In this document: positions 1 to 12,011 of the stretch, one piece after another | Position numbering within the stretch: the first letter of the stretch is position 1 | Layout: each line of letters starts with the position of its first letter | Assembly (NCBI RefSeq): GCF_016808335.1 | Contig: NC_053146.1 | Location: forward strand, 38,188,470-38,252,469 | Reading direction: 5' to 3' | DNA from: Panicum virgatum | Taxonomy: Eukaryota > Streptophyta > Magnoliopsida > Poales > Poaceae | Length of the DNA: 64,000 nucleotides | Notes under the pieces: generated by a model | Databases searched by the model: none | Told to the model about the DNA's origin: nothing | The model's input: only the letters and a program-made list of their open reading frames with translations | Made by a program: the position numbers and the translations under genes

Positions 1-198
1 CCGTGCCTCACTACGTCTATTTACTCCTCAAAATGTCGGGCAACACAGGAGTCCTTTCTCTACGCGGGGACCTCCTCAAGTCCTTTGAGTGCAACAAGGA
101 GGCAATTGTTCATGCCTCTAGCATTCGAGTACCTAGCTCCGTGAGCGAGATACTCGCCACTGCCAAGGAGCTATCTCTCAACAATGACTTGATGCCCT
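1..198 (+). pseudogene. A1 protease C-terminal fragment
   Basis: The frame beginning at position 3 encodes HYVYLLLKMSGNTGVL and continues to SLNNDLMP. It is nearly identical to the end of the A2 gag-protease frame (61479-61660). This segment follows the retropepsin fold in Tat polyproteins. The frame is cut at 198 by the Athila-like insertion and resumes at 8724 after one copy of the GCCCT target duplication. Where A2 has a stop after HASSI, this copy reads HASSIRVPSS, so A1 keeps the longer frame. Confidence 0.8.
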
Positions 199-1419
199 TG
201 TTGGCGGCTCTTAAGTTGAAAATCCAACCGCCAACTTCTGTAGCATTTCATAACATTTGAGCACCAAACTTAGTTATAGGGCTTATTGCTAATTGGTTCC
301 ACAAGTTTTGGTGAATTGTGATCTGCAGGCACCCATAGGTTAAATAGAAAAGAAAACACAAGTAAATGCACAAGAAAAGCACAGAAGATCGCTGCCTGCG
401 TTTCACCTACAAAAAGGGCCCACAAACCAGAGGAAACGGGCGTGCCAAGCAAGATGCACCCAAGGGATAAGACCAGGGCCCACCTGTCAGCCAGCCAGAG
501 GAAGATGGGCCTGGGAGGGCGCCATCTGGGGCCGGCCGAACCCTTGGGTCGGCCGAACCCAGACGGGCTCCCGCCCAGGTGTGCCTTGGCGGGAGATTCG
601 ATCTTATCCTCTAGATGGCGGTGCCCACATGTTTCCTTTTTAATTTTGGCGGGAACCGACCTCATTGGGCTATAAAAAGGGCCTCCCTCACCCCCTCAAA
701 CACAGACCACATTAGAGAGAAAGAGAAGAAGGGGAGAGTCCACCCTTAGAGTTGCTTTGTAGAGTAGGCTAGGGAGTGTGTGAGGAGAAGCTCGGAGGAG
801 TGCCGGAGTTGTCGGCTACCCTCTACTTGTACCTCGGCGGGTACGAACCTCTTTCGAGTAAGTATCCGGGTCTTTGTCTACTTGGTGAGTTCTTACCTGA
901 ATTAAGCTTTTGTTATCACTTGCTTGTGGGATCATTGTTCGTCCTCGTGACGAGTGTTCTAGTCTAAAGGCTCGAGTCGTGGACGGAGTCGGGGCTAGAG
1001 CAGTAATCGATAGCATTGACGTGGTGTCTAGGTTAGAGGTTACCTTTGTTTGCATACCTTCTCCACGGTCTGTAGGGGTAGGCGGCAGGTGGTGACAGCC
1101 CTGTCCATCCCTTGTAGTCCCCCACATGAGGGTTGGGTATAGAGCTAATAGCCGGATACTCATGGCAGACCAGGAGTAAGCCGGTGCCCGAAGCAAGCGG
1201 GTGAGAGCTGAGTTTATCTCTCTTAAGTATCTCTTCTCTTAGACGACCACACTACCCAAAGGCTACCCTTCTCTCTTCCTCCGGGTAACTCAGTTAGAAG
1301 ACCGGTACACCTCCGTTCCTCGTGGAAAATACGATACCCTGAATACTCCCGGGTGAAGTGCTACAACGGTATTTCCGTGCGCTTGCGGATTTCTCTGTGA
1401 GAGTTAAGAAATACTAACA
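199..1419 (+). repeat. 5' LTR of Athila-like element
   Basis: It starts TGTTGGCGG and ends ACTAACA, and is repeated at 7499-8718. The first 37 bases can form a hairpin, with GTTGGCGG (200-207) pairing to CCGCCAAC (228-235). It has a TATA box and a transcribed leader-like part. Small open frames inside it are non-coding LTR sequence. Confidence 0.92.
671..678 (+). promoter_or_regulatory. TATA box in 5' LTR
   Basis: TATAAAAA lies in the context GGGCTATAAAAAGGGC, about 470 bp into the LTR. The same motif occurs at 7970-7977 in the 3' LTR. It is the probable RNA polymerase II promoter of the element. Confidence 0.7.
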
Positions 1420-1427
1420 AGCATTTC

Positions 1428-1445
1428 TGGCGCTGTTGCCGGGGA
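1428..1445 (+). promoter_or_regulatory. Primer binding site, tRNA-Asp type
   Basis: TGGCGCTGTTGCCGGGGA lies 8 bases after the 5' LTR. It is complementary to the 3' end of plant tRNA-Asp including CCA, with one mismatch (T for C at 1434). This primer is typical of Athila-type elements. Confidence 0.85.
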
Positions 1446-1525
1446 ACGGTTGCTGTAGTTGTCTTCGAGCCTAGTTGCCCGTGTATGCTTTCTTTTTACC
1501 TTTCTCTTTCTTTATTCCTTTTTCC

Positions 1526-4500
1526 ATGGATCACCTTTCTATCCACCAATTCTCTGATCCCAACGGCGAGTTCTTAGAGCCACCAAAATCCTCCAAGCCA
1601 ATCACATTCTCAGGCTTTGAACTCTGCCCTGGCTTCATAGCCATGGTTCGGGAACAATCCTTCTCTGGTTATGACCATGAAAATCCCTACGACCACCTAC
1701 GAGAGTTCGAGCAGCTGTGCTCATGCTTGTCAATCGCAGGCATGGCACAAGAAACACTTCGGTGGATGTTGTTTCCTTTCTCTCTTGCTGAGAGAGCGAA
1801 ACAATGGTACGCCCATAATGTAGGGAAGGTAAATGGAGAGTGGGTTGAGCTAAGAGACAGATTCTGTCTTGCGTTCTTCCCTATGTCTCGCATTGCTTCC
1901 CTACGAAAAGAGATCCTCGACTTTTGTCAGGATGAGAAGGAGTCCATAGGTGCAGCCTGGGCTAGATTTTCCAAGCTAACTCATGCTGGCCCAGACTTGT
2001 CTATCCCCGACCACGTGTTGCTTCAACACTTCTGGTTAGGGCTTAGAAAGGAGTCTGCCCTACAGCTTGATGTCACTGATGGAGGGTCATTCATGCACAA
2101 AACCACTTCCGAAGCCAAGGCTCTTCTAGACCGTATTCTAGAAAACACCTCCTTCACCGAAGCCCTCCCGTTAGAAGAACCTTCAAGCCATGAGGAAGCC
2201 CCGCTAATTGAGTCAGCAATCTTAACTCTAAACAACCTGGACTCAACCACTGAGCCTTCACCCGAATCAAAAACAATGGAGGAAGAAGAAATTCAACCTC
2301 CAGAGTTCCCTTTTGAATTCGAGGATGATTTATTCGAAGATTTTGGAAACACCTTGAATTACCTCTACCAGAAAAGACCCCCAGTTCCAATTGGTCCTGC
2401 TGAACCTCTCAATAAGGCTTTCCTTAAAGAGATGGTTAGAGACTTAACCACTGTCATGAGCAGCGAATGGGTACAGGAGGGTGAGTTATCATCTGAACCA
2501 CTTCAGATTATCGCTCCCTCTTTGATAATTCACTGTTTTATCCAAGGAACCTTGGGGGAGGTCTTATACAATCTCACGGTTGGAGCAAACGTCATGTCGG
2601 CCTCCTATGCGTTTATGCATTTGGAGAACTCTTTGGTTCCAACCAAGAAAACCCTCAGGATTTCACCAGGATCCGTCCTAGAGGGAGTTGGGATAGTCCA
2701 TGACGTACTTGTACGTCATAATGATTTTGAGGTTGCCCTTGATTTTCATATCTTCGATGTCTATGACTTTGATGTTTTAATCGGGCACCCCTTTGAGAAG
2801 TTGTTCCTAGAAGGCCCTCTTTTAGGAACCCTTGATGTTAAGCTAGGGAGAGAAACATTCTCAATCCCGATTTCTCGGGCGAAGAATTCCCCCGCTGAAC
2901 TTCTCCCCGAACCAGAGCCGATTGAAGAAGTGATGGCCATTTCTCCCTTTGAGCCTTCTGAGTCGTCTTTAGAAAAAGATGCTGAACTCTTCATTCAAGA
3001 AGAAGATGACTTAGGAGAGACTCTTGACCTTCCCACTGACGAACGTCCATCACGACCACCAATCGAGCTAAAATCTCTTCCTTCTGGCCTTCTCTATGCT
3101 TTCTTAAATGGCGACACCGAATCTCCCGTCATCATAAGCAATAAACTTTCTGACGTGGAGACAACCAAACTCCTAGCCATACTAGAAAAGCATAGGCTTG
3201 TTTTCGGTTACTCACTCCAGGACCTTAAGGTAATCAGCCCTACGCTTTGCACTCATCGCATTCCTGTAGACCCATCTTTCACACCTTTTAGGGAGCCTCA
3301 GCGTAGGCTAAATAATGCGATGAGAGAGGTTGTCAAGACAGAGGTCCTAAAGCTTCTGCACGCCGGGATAATTTATCCCGTGCCTCACAGTGAGTGGGTG
3401 AGTCTCGTCCAGGTTGTGCCAAAGAAAGGAGGAATGATGGTCGTTCGGAACAGCAAGAATGAGCTAATCCCACAACAACCCATCACGGGGTGGAGGATGT
3501 GCATTGACTACCGAAAACTCAACTCGGCAACAAAGAAAGATCACTTCCCACTGCCTTTCATTGATGAAATGTTAGAGCGGCTGGCGAAGCATTCTTTCTT
3601 CTGTTTCCTTGATGGGTACTCGGGTTATCACCAAATCCCTATCCACCCTGACGATCAGAGCAAGACCACATTCACATGTCCTTATGGAACGTATGCATAC
3701 CGAAGGATGTCATTCGGGCTTTGCAATGCCCCTGCATCGTTCCAAAGGTGCATGATGTCTATTTTCTCAGACATGATTGAAGAAATCTTGGAAGTTTTCA
3801 TGGACGACTTTTCCGTCTATGGAAAAACCTTTGATCATTGTCTTGAGAATTTAGATAGGGTCTTGCAGCGGTGCCAAGAGAAGGACCTGGTGCTAAATTG
3901 GGAAAAGTGCCATTTCATGGTCCGTGAAGGCATCGTTCTCGGACATCTTGTGTCCAAGAGGGGGATCGAGGTGGGTAGAGCTAAAATTGAGGTCATAGAA
4001 AAGCTCCCACCTCCGGTGAACGTAAAAGGGATCCGTAGCTTCCTAGGTCACGCAGGGTTCTACAGGCGGTTCATTAAGGACTTTTTTCAGATTGCTAGGC
4101 CCCTCACGAACCTCTTAGCTAAGGATGTGCCTTTTGAGTTCACTGACGAGTGCCTTAGAGCTTTCAAAATCCTTAAGAAAGCACTCATCTCGGCCCCAAT
4201 CATTCAACCCTCAGATTGGAGCCTTCCGTTTGAAATAATGTGTGATGCTAGTGACTATGCTGTTGGAGCGGTCCTTGGCCAAACCAAAGATAAAAAGCAT
4301 CATGCAATCGCCTATGCAAGCAAAACCCTGTCAGGAGCTCAATTAAATTATGCCACAACTGAAAAAGAGCTCCTGGCTATTGTCTTTGCAATTGACAAGT
4401 TTAGATCTTACTTGGTTGGAGCAAAAGTAATTGTTTTCACCGATCATGCTGCTTTGAAATACTTGTTAACCAAGAAAGATGCAAAACCACGCTTGCTAAG

Positions 4501-5959
4501 ATGGATCTTGCTACTCCAAGAATTTGATCTGGAGATAAAAGATAAAAAGGGAGTACAAAATTCTGTTGCCGATCACTTGTCGTGTATGCCTATCACTAAC
4601 ATGCAGGATCTTCCCATCAATGATTTTCTACGCGACGACATGCTATTAAAGGTGATAGATTCCTACCCGTGGTACGCAAATATTGTGAATTTCATGGTTT
4701 CAGGATACGTGCCACCGGGGGAAAATAAGAAGAAACTATTGTATGAGAGTAGACGCCACCTATGGGATGATCCATACCTGTACAGGGTGTGCTCAGACGG
4801 CCTGCTCAGAAGATGTGTACCAACAGCTGAAGGGATCCAAATCATTGATAAGTGCCACTCAGCACCCTATGGAGGCCACTATGGCATATTTCGCATCTAG
4901 GCGAAAATATGGCAAAGTGGTTTCTACTGGCCATCAATGTATGAGGACACCCGAGACTTCATCAAGAGGTGCAGAAAGTGCCAAATGCAAGGTGGCATCA
5001 CTTCTCGTGATGCGATGCCCCTCAACTTCGATCTTCAAGTCGAACTATTTGATGTTTGGGGCATTGACTTCATGGGACCATTCCCAAAATCAAAGGATTG
5101 TGAGTACATCTTGGTCGCTGTCGACTACATGTCAAAGTGGGTTGAAGCATTACCATGCAGATCTGCCGATGCCAAGCATGCCCGCAAGATGTTTCATGAG
5201 ATCATCTTCCCACGTTTCGGGACTCCAAGAATGGTGATAAGTGACGGAGGGTCCCATTTCATTGATCGGACCTTCTGGAAATTCTTGGAGGAGCTTGGGG
5301 CACAGCATAACATTGCAACTTCATACCACCCACAGACCAATGGGCAAGCAGAAACCTCCAACAAGTAGATCAAGAACATTTTGCAAAAGACAGTCAATGA
5401 AATGGGGAAAGGATGGAAGAATAAGCTACCTAATGCACTCTAGGCATACAGGACGGCTTACAAAACCCCCATAGGAATGTCGCCATACCAGCTGGTATAT
5501 GGAAAAGCCTGCCATCTACCAGTTGAGCTAGAACACAGGGCTCACTGGGCTATCCGAACATGGAACATGGATAGTAAGATGTCAGGAAGAAACAGGAAGA
5601 TCCAACTATCCCAGCTGGAAGAACGGAGGGAAAAAGCCTACCACAGTGCCAAGATCTATAAAGACAGAACCAAGAGATGGCACGACAAGAGAATCATGCC
5701 CAAGGAATTTAAAACTAGAGACATGGTACTACTTTTTAATTCCAGGGTCTAGCTCTTTGGGCAAGGAAAACTACGAAGCAAATGGAAGGGGCCATACACC
5801 GTCATCCATGCATCTTCACATGGAGCAATCATACTGCAAGATGACGATGGTAAGAACTTCAAGGTAAATGGCCAACGTTTGAAAGTTTTTCTTGAGCCTT
5901 TTAATTCAAAGGAAGAGGTAGATGTAATTAATTTAATCGATCTCCGTTTTCTACCTTAA
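1526..5959 (+). pseudogene. gag-pol polyprotein, Athila-like, with four in-frame TAG stops
   Basis: The preferred start is the ATG at 1526 in a CCATGG context; the ATG at 1475 gives only a hydrophobic extension. Domains in order: Retrotrans_gag region (about 1700-2150), degenerate retropepsin near 2560 ([11 protein letters not shown], Asp replaced by Asn), RT with FMDD at 3797-3808, RNase H ([35 protein letters not shown]), then integrase. The integrase has an HHCC finger (SAPYGGHYG ... CRKCQMQG), Asp in WGIDFMGP, Asp in VISDGGSHF, Glu in TNGQAE, and a GPY-type end (KWKGPYTV). The frame never shifts, but TAG stops occur at 4898, 5366, about 5441 and 5750. It would have made capsid and replication enzymes in the cytoplasm; now it is a fossil. 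Confidence 0.88.
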
Positions 5960-7483
5960 AACTTCCTACCCACATAACACCTTGATAAAAAAAATTTAAA
6001 AAAAACAAAAAAAGGTTTTAATAAATAAATAAATCAAATAAAAAATTTAGACTCCCCGGTATTTCAAAACCGGCAGAGTCCTTTCTTGTTTCCACCTTTG
6101 TTTTTCTTTGAATAAAAGCAGGTACAAGAATAAGTGTGGGGGAGGTCTCTCAAGGATTACGAGAAGCAAAACCATTCAAGATCTCCCCACCACATGAAAG
6201 ACCAGCACCATGCGACAGGTCCAAGGCAGGATCTCCCATGCAGCTCCTACATCATCCATTACGCTGGTTTGCACTTCCGGACTCACACACTTTCCTGTTC
6301 AAATTTCCAATCTAAACAAAAATTTTATGCACTCCATGGGCTTTATGATAAACTTGCATACTCTTTATTCCAAGACTTTTGCCTTGCTCTTGTGAACTAA
6401 AACTTGATAGGGAACCCATGCTATCTAATAATTGACTTTTGAGATATGGTTGAACGAATGGAACCTAGCCCTTCCATGCAAAGTACTTGGAATTTCTTTT
6501 TAAATTATCAAAAATTGCAGCAAGGCTCCTCACTTGTCAATAAAATTCCTATCCAAGGCCATATGTTGATCGAAATTGAAAACCTCCCACATATGCAACT
6601 TGTTTTCTCATTGAGCTTTGTCAAATTGTTGTGACCCTTTGAGAGATTCATTTCATATTCCTATGATCAAGATCACGTACATGCCTCCACTCAAATGCTA
6701 TACTTCTACACTTGAAGATAGCAAGCATTTCCATCCACCACAAAATAAAACTCCAAGTCATACCATGACTCTCTCTTTCTCCAAAGTTACCATCAAGGAT
6801 GTGGGCTATGCAAAAAAAAAAGAAATAAAAGATGCATAACCAAAGAAGGTATGCCACATGCTCAAAAGGCATGTTTAAAAAAAAGAAGAGAATTGGACAC
6901 ATGAGGTCCAAGTATTAAAAAAAAAGAGTTGGACACATGAAGGTCCAAGTATTCAAAAAAAAGAAGAAAAGAGATAGCCCATGTCCAAAGAAAAATGGAG
7001 AGAGATGGTTCATGAAAAGGAGTTCATACATCATCCACCAACAATATTCACACACTTGCACATCTTGATCAAGGATTATGACTTGTTTCTCCTTTGGATC
7101 TGGTCTTTGACTTAGCAACATATGAGGAACAGGTATGCCTCCAATTGTTCCCCTACCCTCAGCTCCACATAAGCCTTTTTAGAGGCAGGAGAAGAAGAAG
7201 GCATCACTTTGCCTAGGTGAGGAAATACACAGAGTGATCCGAGAGGACAAGCTGAGGAGCTAAGCTATCATTTTTCTTATTAAAAAAACAAGTTGCTAAG
7301 CAAGGAAGGCTAAGGAACCTGAAGTTTAAACTATTCCAAGTTTCAATTATCAAGATAAGTGTGGTAGACACTCAAAAGTTCACAAGTCCAGGAAAAAGCA
7401 TGGAATAACTTGTATGCAGGATACAATCAAGGAGATGCATCCACCTTAGTCCTTCAACCTTTACTCGAGGACGAGCAAAGGGC
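5960..7483 (+). other. Post-pol region of Athila-like element, no convincing gene
   Basis: About 1.5 kb lies between pol and the 3' PPT, where Athila elements often carry an env-like frame. Only short frames are open and I see no signal peptide or transmembrane protein. The region is rich in A-runs (5985-6040, 6812-7010). It holds a tandem duplication of a unit containing GTTGGACACATGA (about 6890-6960) and a PPT-like motif at its start. Confidence 0.6.
6131..6142 (+). promoter_or_regulatory. Internal polypurine-tract-like motif
   Basis: TAAGTGTGGGGG is identical to the 12 bases at 7484-7495 that form the PPT before the 3' LTR. It lies directly after pol, at the start of the post-pol region. 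Confidence 0.55.
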
Positions 7484-7498
7484 TAAGTGTGGGGGTGT
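7484..7498 (+). promoter_or_regulatory. Polypurine tract of Athila-like element
   Basis: TAAGTGTGGGGGTGT directly precedes the 3' LTR start (TGTTGGCGG at 7499). It is the expected plus-strand priming site. Confidence 0.8.
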
Positions 7499-8718
7499 TG
7501 TTGGCGGCTCTTAAGTTGAAAATCCAACCGCCAACTTCTACAGCATTTTATAACATTTGAGCACCAAACTTAGTTATAGGGCTTATTGCTAATTGGTTCC
7601 ACAAGTTTTGGTGAATTGTGATCTGCAGGCACCCACAGGTTAAATAGAAAAGAAAACACAAGTGAACGCACAAGAAAAGCACAGAAGATCGCTGCCTGCA
7701 TTTCACCTACAAAAAGGGCCCACAAACCAGAGGAAACGGGCGTGCCAAGCAAGATGCACCCAAGGGATAAGACCAGGGCCCACCTGTCAGCCAGCCAGAG
7801 GAAGATGGGCCTGGGAGGGTGCCATTTGGGGCCGGCCGAACCCTTGGGTTGGCCGAACCCAGACGGGCTCCCGTCCAGGTGCGCCTTGGCAGGAGATTCG
7901 ATCTTATCCTCTAGAAGGCGGTGCCCACATGTTTCCTTTTTAATTTTGGCGGGAACGACCTCCTTGGGCTATAAAAAGGGCCTCCCTCACCCCCTCAAAC
8001 ACAGACCACATTAGAGAGAAAGAGGAGAAGGGGAGAGTCCACCCTTAGAGTTGCTTTGTAGAGTAGGCTAGGGAGTGTGTGAGGAGAAGCTCGGAGGAGT
8101 GCCAAAGTTGTCGGCTACCCTCTACTTGTACCTCGGCGGGTACGAACCTCTTTCGAGTAAGTATCCGGGTCTTTGTCTACTTGGTGAGTTCTTACCTGAG
8201 TTAAGCTTTTGTTATCATTTTCTTGCGGGATCATTGTTCGTCCTCGTGACGAGTGTTCTAGTCTAAAGGCTCGAGTCGTGGACGGAGTCGGGGCTAGAGC
8301 AGTAATCGATAGCATAGACGTGGTATCTAGGTTAGAGGTTACCTTTGTTTGCACACCTTCTCCACGGTCTGTCAGGGTAGGCGGTAGGTGGTGATAGCCC
8401 TGTCCGTTCCTTGTAGTCCCCCACGTGAGGGTTGGGTGTAGAGCTAATAACCGAATACTCTTGGCAGACCAGGAGTAAGCCAGTGCCCGAAGCAAGCGGG
8501 TGAGAGCTGAGTTTATCTCTCTTAAGTATCTCTTCTCTTAGATGACCACACTACCCAACGGCCACCCTTCTCTCTTCCTTCGGGTAACTCAGTTAGAAGA
8601 CCGGTACACCTCCGTTCCTCATGGAAAATACGATACCCTGAATACTCCCGGGTGAAGTGCTACAACGGTATTTCCATGCGCTTGCGGATTTCTCTGTGAG
8701 AGTTAAGAAATACCAACA
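7499..8718 (+). repeat. 3' LTR of Athila-like element
   Basis: This is a copy of 199-1419, with a TATA box at 7970-7977. Its end CCAACA is followed by the target duplication GCCCT and the resumed A1 sequence. Confidence 0.92.
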
Positions 8719-8723
8719 GCCCT

Positions 8724-11170
8724 CAAAGAAGCCAAGCCAGTCATCGGTAAAACCAGCCGGAGACGTCGGCACCAAGGCCATCCAGCTACTGTTAAGGACG
8801 TCCAGAAGCTCACAGGCTACATGGCAGCCTTAAACCGATTCTTGTCTAGGCTTGGTGAACGGGGCCTACCCTTTTTCAAGCTCCTCAAACAACAAGACAA
8901 ATTTGAGTGTACTACAAAAGCAGCGGAAGCACTCGAGAACCTTAAGCATCATCTCCAGTCACCTCCAATTTTTACAGCTACACTACCAGGAGAGGAATTA
9001 CTCCATTACATTGCTGCGACTACTCACGTAGTCAGCACAGCGATAGTCGTCGAGCGCCCGGAGGAAGGCCATGCCTATGGTTTCTAGAGACTATTTACTT
9101 CATCAGTGAAGTACTTTCTGAATCAAAGGTCAGATACCCGTCAATTCAGAAAATTCTCTATGGAATTCTAATCACCTCCAGGAAGTTTCGCCACTATTTC
9201 GACAAGTACAAGATCTCAGTTATCACTGACTTCCCATTGGCAGATATACTACACAATTGGGACGCCACTAGCAGGATTTCAAAGTGGGTAGTAGAACTGG
9301 GGGCCTTGGAAATCAAGTTTAAGCCAAGAACAGCAATCAAGTCGCAGGCACTAGTCGACTTCTTAGTTAAATAGCGAAAAAATCAACTCCCAGCACCTGA
9401 CAACATTCCAAAGCATTGGGTAATGTACTTTGATGGCTCACTCAAGCTCGACGGAGGCGGCGCGGGAGTCTTATTCATCTCCCCCAAAGGAGAACAACTC
9501 AAGTACGTGTTCCGGATCCTGTTCAAAGTCTCCAACAATGAAGCAGAATACGAGGCACTGCTACACGGGCTTCGCCTAGCAATTTCTCTCGGCATCAAGC
9601 GACTACTGGTTTACGGCGATTCTCTACTCGTCGTTCAGCAAGTTAATAAAGAGTGAGACATCAACAAGGACACAATGGATGCATACGTGGAAGAAATTAG
9701 AAAGCTCGAGAACAAGTTCTCAGGATTGAAAATCCACCACGTAGATCGTGACAACAACGTGGGAGCCGACATCCTCTCCAAACTTGGATCTACTCGAGCA
9801 GCTATCCCACTTGGAGTCTTCGTCCATGAATTACACCATCCATTAGTCAAGGTTCAAAATCAACAAAACACTGACACGGAGGCCTCGGCCACGGTCAGAG
9901 AGGTAATGATGATCGAAGAAGACTAGTGGATACAATTCATCGACTTCATCAGGGAATTTAAGCTTCCACTTCATGTCGAAGCCAAAAGCACTGAAGCAGC
10001 GCACATCATCAGGTGAAGTAAAGGTTTCGTCCTTGTTGGCGACAACCTGTACAAACGCACCACCTCCGGCATCCTCATGAAGTGTGTTACTCTTGAGGAA
10101 GGCAAGGATACTCTCAGGGAAATCCATAAAGGAGTCTGTGGCAACCATGCCGCATCAAGGACTCTAGTCGGCAATGCTTACAGATCAGGTTTCTTCTGGC
10201 CAACTGTCGTATCAGACGCAGAAGACCTTGTCAGAAGATGCCCTGGCTGCCAATTCTTTGGCAAGAAGACCCATGTCCCAGCACACAACTTGATTACAAT
10301 CCCTCCATCGCGGCATTTCTCTTATTGGAGTCTGGACATGATTGGACCCCTCACCGTAGCTCCAGGAGGATTCAACCATGTCCTGGTAGTAGTCGACAAG
10401 TTTACTAAGTGGATCGAGTACAAGCCCATTGTCAAGATCTCATAAGATAGAGCAGTGGATGTCATCTCCGACATCATACATCGGTTTGGTTTCCCTCACA
10501 CTATCATTACAGATCTGGGTTCTAACTTTACCTCGCAGTCTTTTTGGGATTTCTGCGAGAACTCTTGCATAGAGGTCAAATACGCTTTAGTGGCTCACCA
10601 CGGGCCAATGGTCAAGTAGAACACATCAATGTCTTGGTACTCGATGGCTTAAAAAAGGTACTCTACGATGCAAATTCTAAGAAAGGTGGCTAGTGGATTC
10701 AAGAACTACCCCATGTGGTATGGGGGCTGCGAACGCAGCCCAATAAAGCAACTGGACAATCTCCTTTCTTCCTCACCTATGGATTAGAAGCTATACTACC
10801 CGCGAACATCATGTCGAAATATCCTAGAGTAGAAGCCTATCAAGATGGAGAAGCAGATGAAACGCGACAACTTGAGTTAGATACAGTCGAAGAAGCAAGG
10901 ATCAATGCTTTGACCCAGTCGGCTAGATATCTCCAAGGAGTCAGACGCTATCATGATTGCAACGTCCAGCAAAGATCTTTCAGCATGGGAGATCTAGTTT
11001 TATGATGAATTCAGGATGAAACAGGACTGCACAAGTTAAATTCCAGATGGGAGGGACATTTCATTGTGTCTAAAGTTACAAGACCAGAATCCTACAGAAT
11101 TACCGATGCTGATGGTAATGAGGTACCCAACTCTTGGAACATTGAGCACTTGCGCAAGTTATATCTTTGA
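8724..11170 (+). pseudogene. A1 pol remnant: RNase H, second RNase H and integrase; RT missing
   Basis: After a stub ending ...KAIQL the frame enters VKDVQKLTG near 8790, so the RT core is deleted. RNase H (8821-9360) is followed by a second RNase H (MYFDGSLKLDGGGAG at 9423; SNNEAEYEALLHG), a dual arrangement known from Tat elements. Integrase follows, with an HHCC finger (GVCGNHAAS ... CPGCQ), Asp in SLDMIGPL and Asp in IITDLGSNF. It ends with WNIEHLRKLYL and TGA at 11170. There is a 1-nt deletion near 9087. In-frame stops are at about 9372, 9654, 9924, 10014 and 10443, most explained by C-to-T or G-to-A changes relative to A2 (for example TGG to TAG). Confidence 0.85.
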
Positions 11171-11954
11171 TTTAGTTGTATCATGAAGGTGTCAGTTGAT
11201 CTCTTTAATAAAGCAATGGTTCTTACTACCTCTCGACTACATTAAAGGCAGTAATCAACCTGATACTATCACGATCGACTACTTTTCAAAGGGTTTTTCC
11301 AATCAGGGTAATCTTATAAAGATTCATACCGACATGGATAACCCAATTTGGATAGCCTACACAGTTTTTCCTACTGGGATAACCTATTAAGGTTCATCCA
11401 AACTGGATAACTATACAGGCCACATCCTTGTCCTTAGCATAGGACACTCCCTACTCGCTCGCTCGAGTAGGTTCTTGGTTACCTTTACAAGTTTGTCCAA
11501 CTTAGGTAGCCCAACGGGGTTCATCCTAACCGGTTAACTCTAAAGGTACTCCCAACCTTGAGTCAAAGGCACAACTACTCGCTCGCTCGAGTATGTTTTT
11601 GGATACTCTTAAAATTTGTCCTACTTGGGTAACCTGACGGGATTCATCCTAAACGGTCAATCTTAATAGCTACACCAGTCTACAAGTTAGACACTCTACT
11701 CGCTCGCTTGAGTAGATTATGGATATCTCTATACAGTTTTTTCTATCTGGATAATCCGACGGGATTCACCCTAACTGATCAACTATGGAGGTTACTCCAT
11801 GGAAACACCCTACTCGCTCACTCGAGTAGTTTGTATATCGACTACTTATCCTACGATTTCAGATCAAGTTTCTGAAGATGCATCAATAGGATAAAATAGT
11901 GATTTATATAACAAAAACAAGTCTCCACAGATCTAAGGAGATATTACAGGCAGG
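11171..11954 (+). repeat. A1 post-pol region with degenerate tandem repeats of about 120 bp
   Basis: Four units share a core close to CTACTCGCTCGCTCGAGTAG, at 11451-11470, 11575-11593, 11697-11715 and 11810-11829 (spacings 124, 122 and 113). Each core contains inverted arms (CTACTCG and CGAGTAG) and is followed by a segment like GGGATTCATCCTAAC. Weaker unit-like sequence extends back to about 11270. No protein-coding frame is evident. Confidence 0.75.
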
Positions 11955-12011
11955 TCATTTTGCCAGGTTCTTCAGGATCTCCTCAGCAATTGTTTCTGTT
12001 TCCTTAGAATA

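Larger units (their letters stand above)
199..8718 (+). mobile_element. Complete Athila-like Ty3/gypsy LTR retrotransposon
   Basis: An 8.5 kb element has LTRs at 199-1419 and 7499-8718, both TG...CA, flanked by the 5-bp target duplication GCCCT (194-198 and 8719-8723). A PBS matching the plant tRNA-Asp 3' end follows the 5' LTR and a purine-rich tract precedes the 3' LTR. One gag-pol frame carries gag, degenerate protease, RT (FMDD), RNase H and integrase. The tRNA-Asp primer, the FMDDFSVYG signature and a long post-pol region suggest the Athila branch of the non-chromovirus gypsy clade. The LTRs differ at scattered sites, mostly transitions, so insertion is not very recent. In-frame stops make it non-functional. 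Confidence 0.92.

Noticed and set aside
270..665. 131-codon minus-strand frame in the Athila-like LTR
   Set aside because: It lies wholly inside the LTR, is partly broken in the other LTR copy (7570-7752), and has no domain.
11451..11830. CRISPR-like array of repeats
   Set aside because: Spacers are related to each other, the repeat decays, and this is a plant retrotransposon; it is a tandem repeat.
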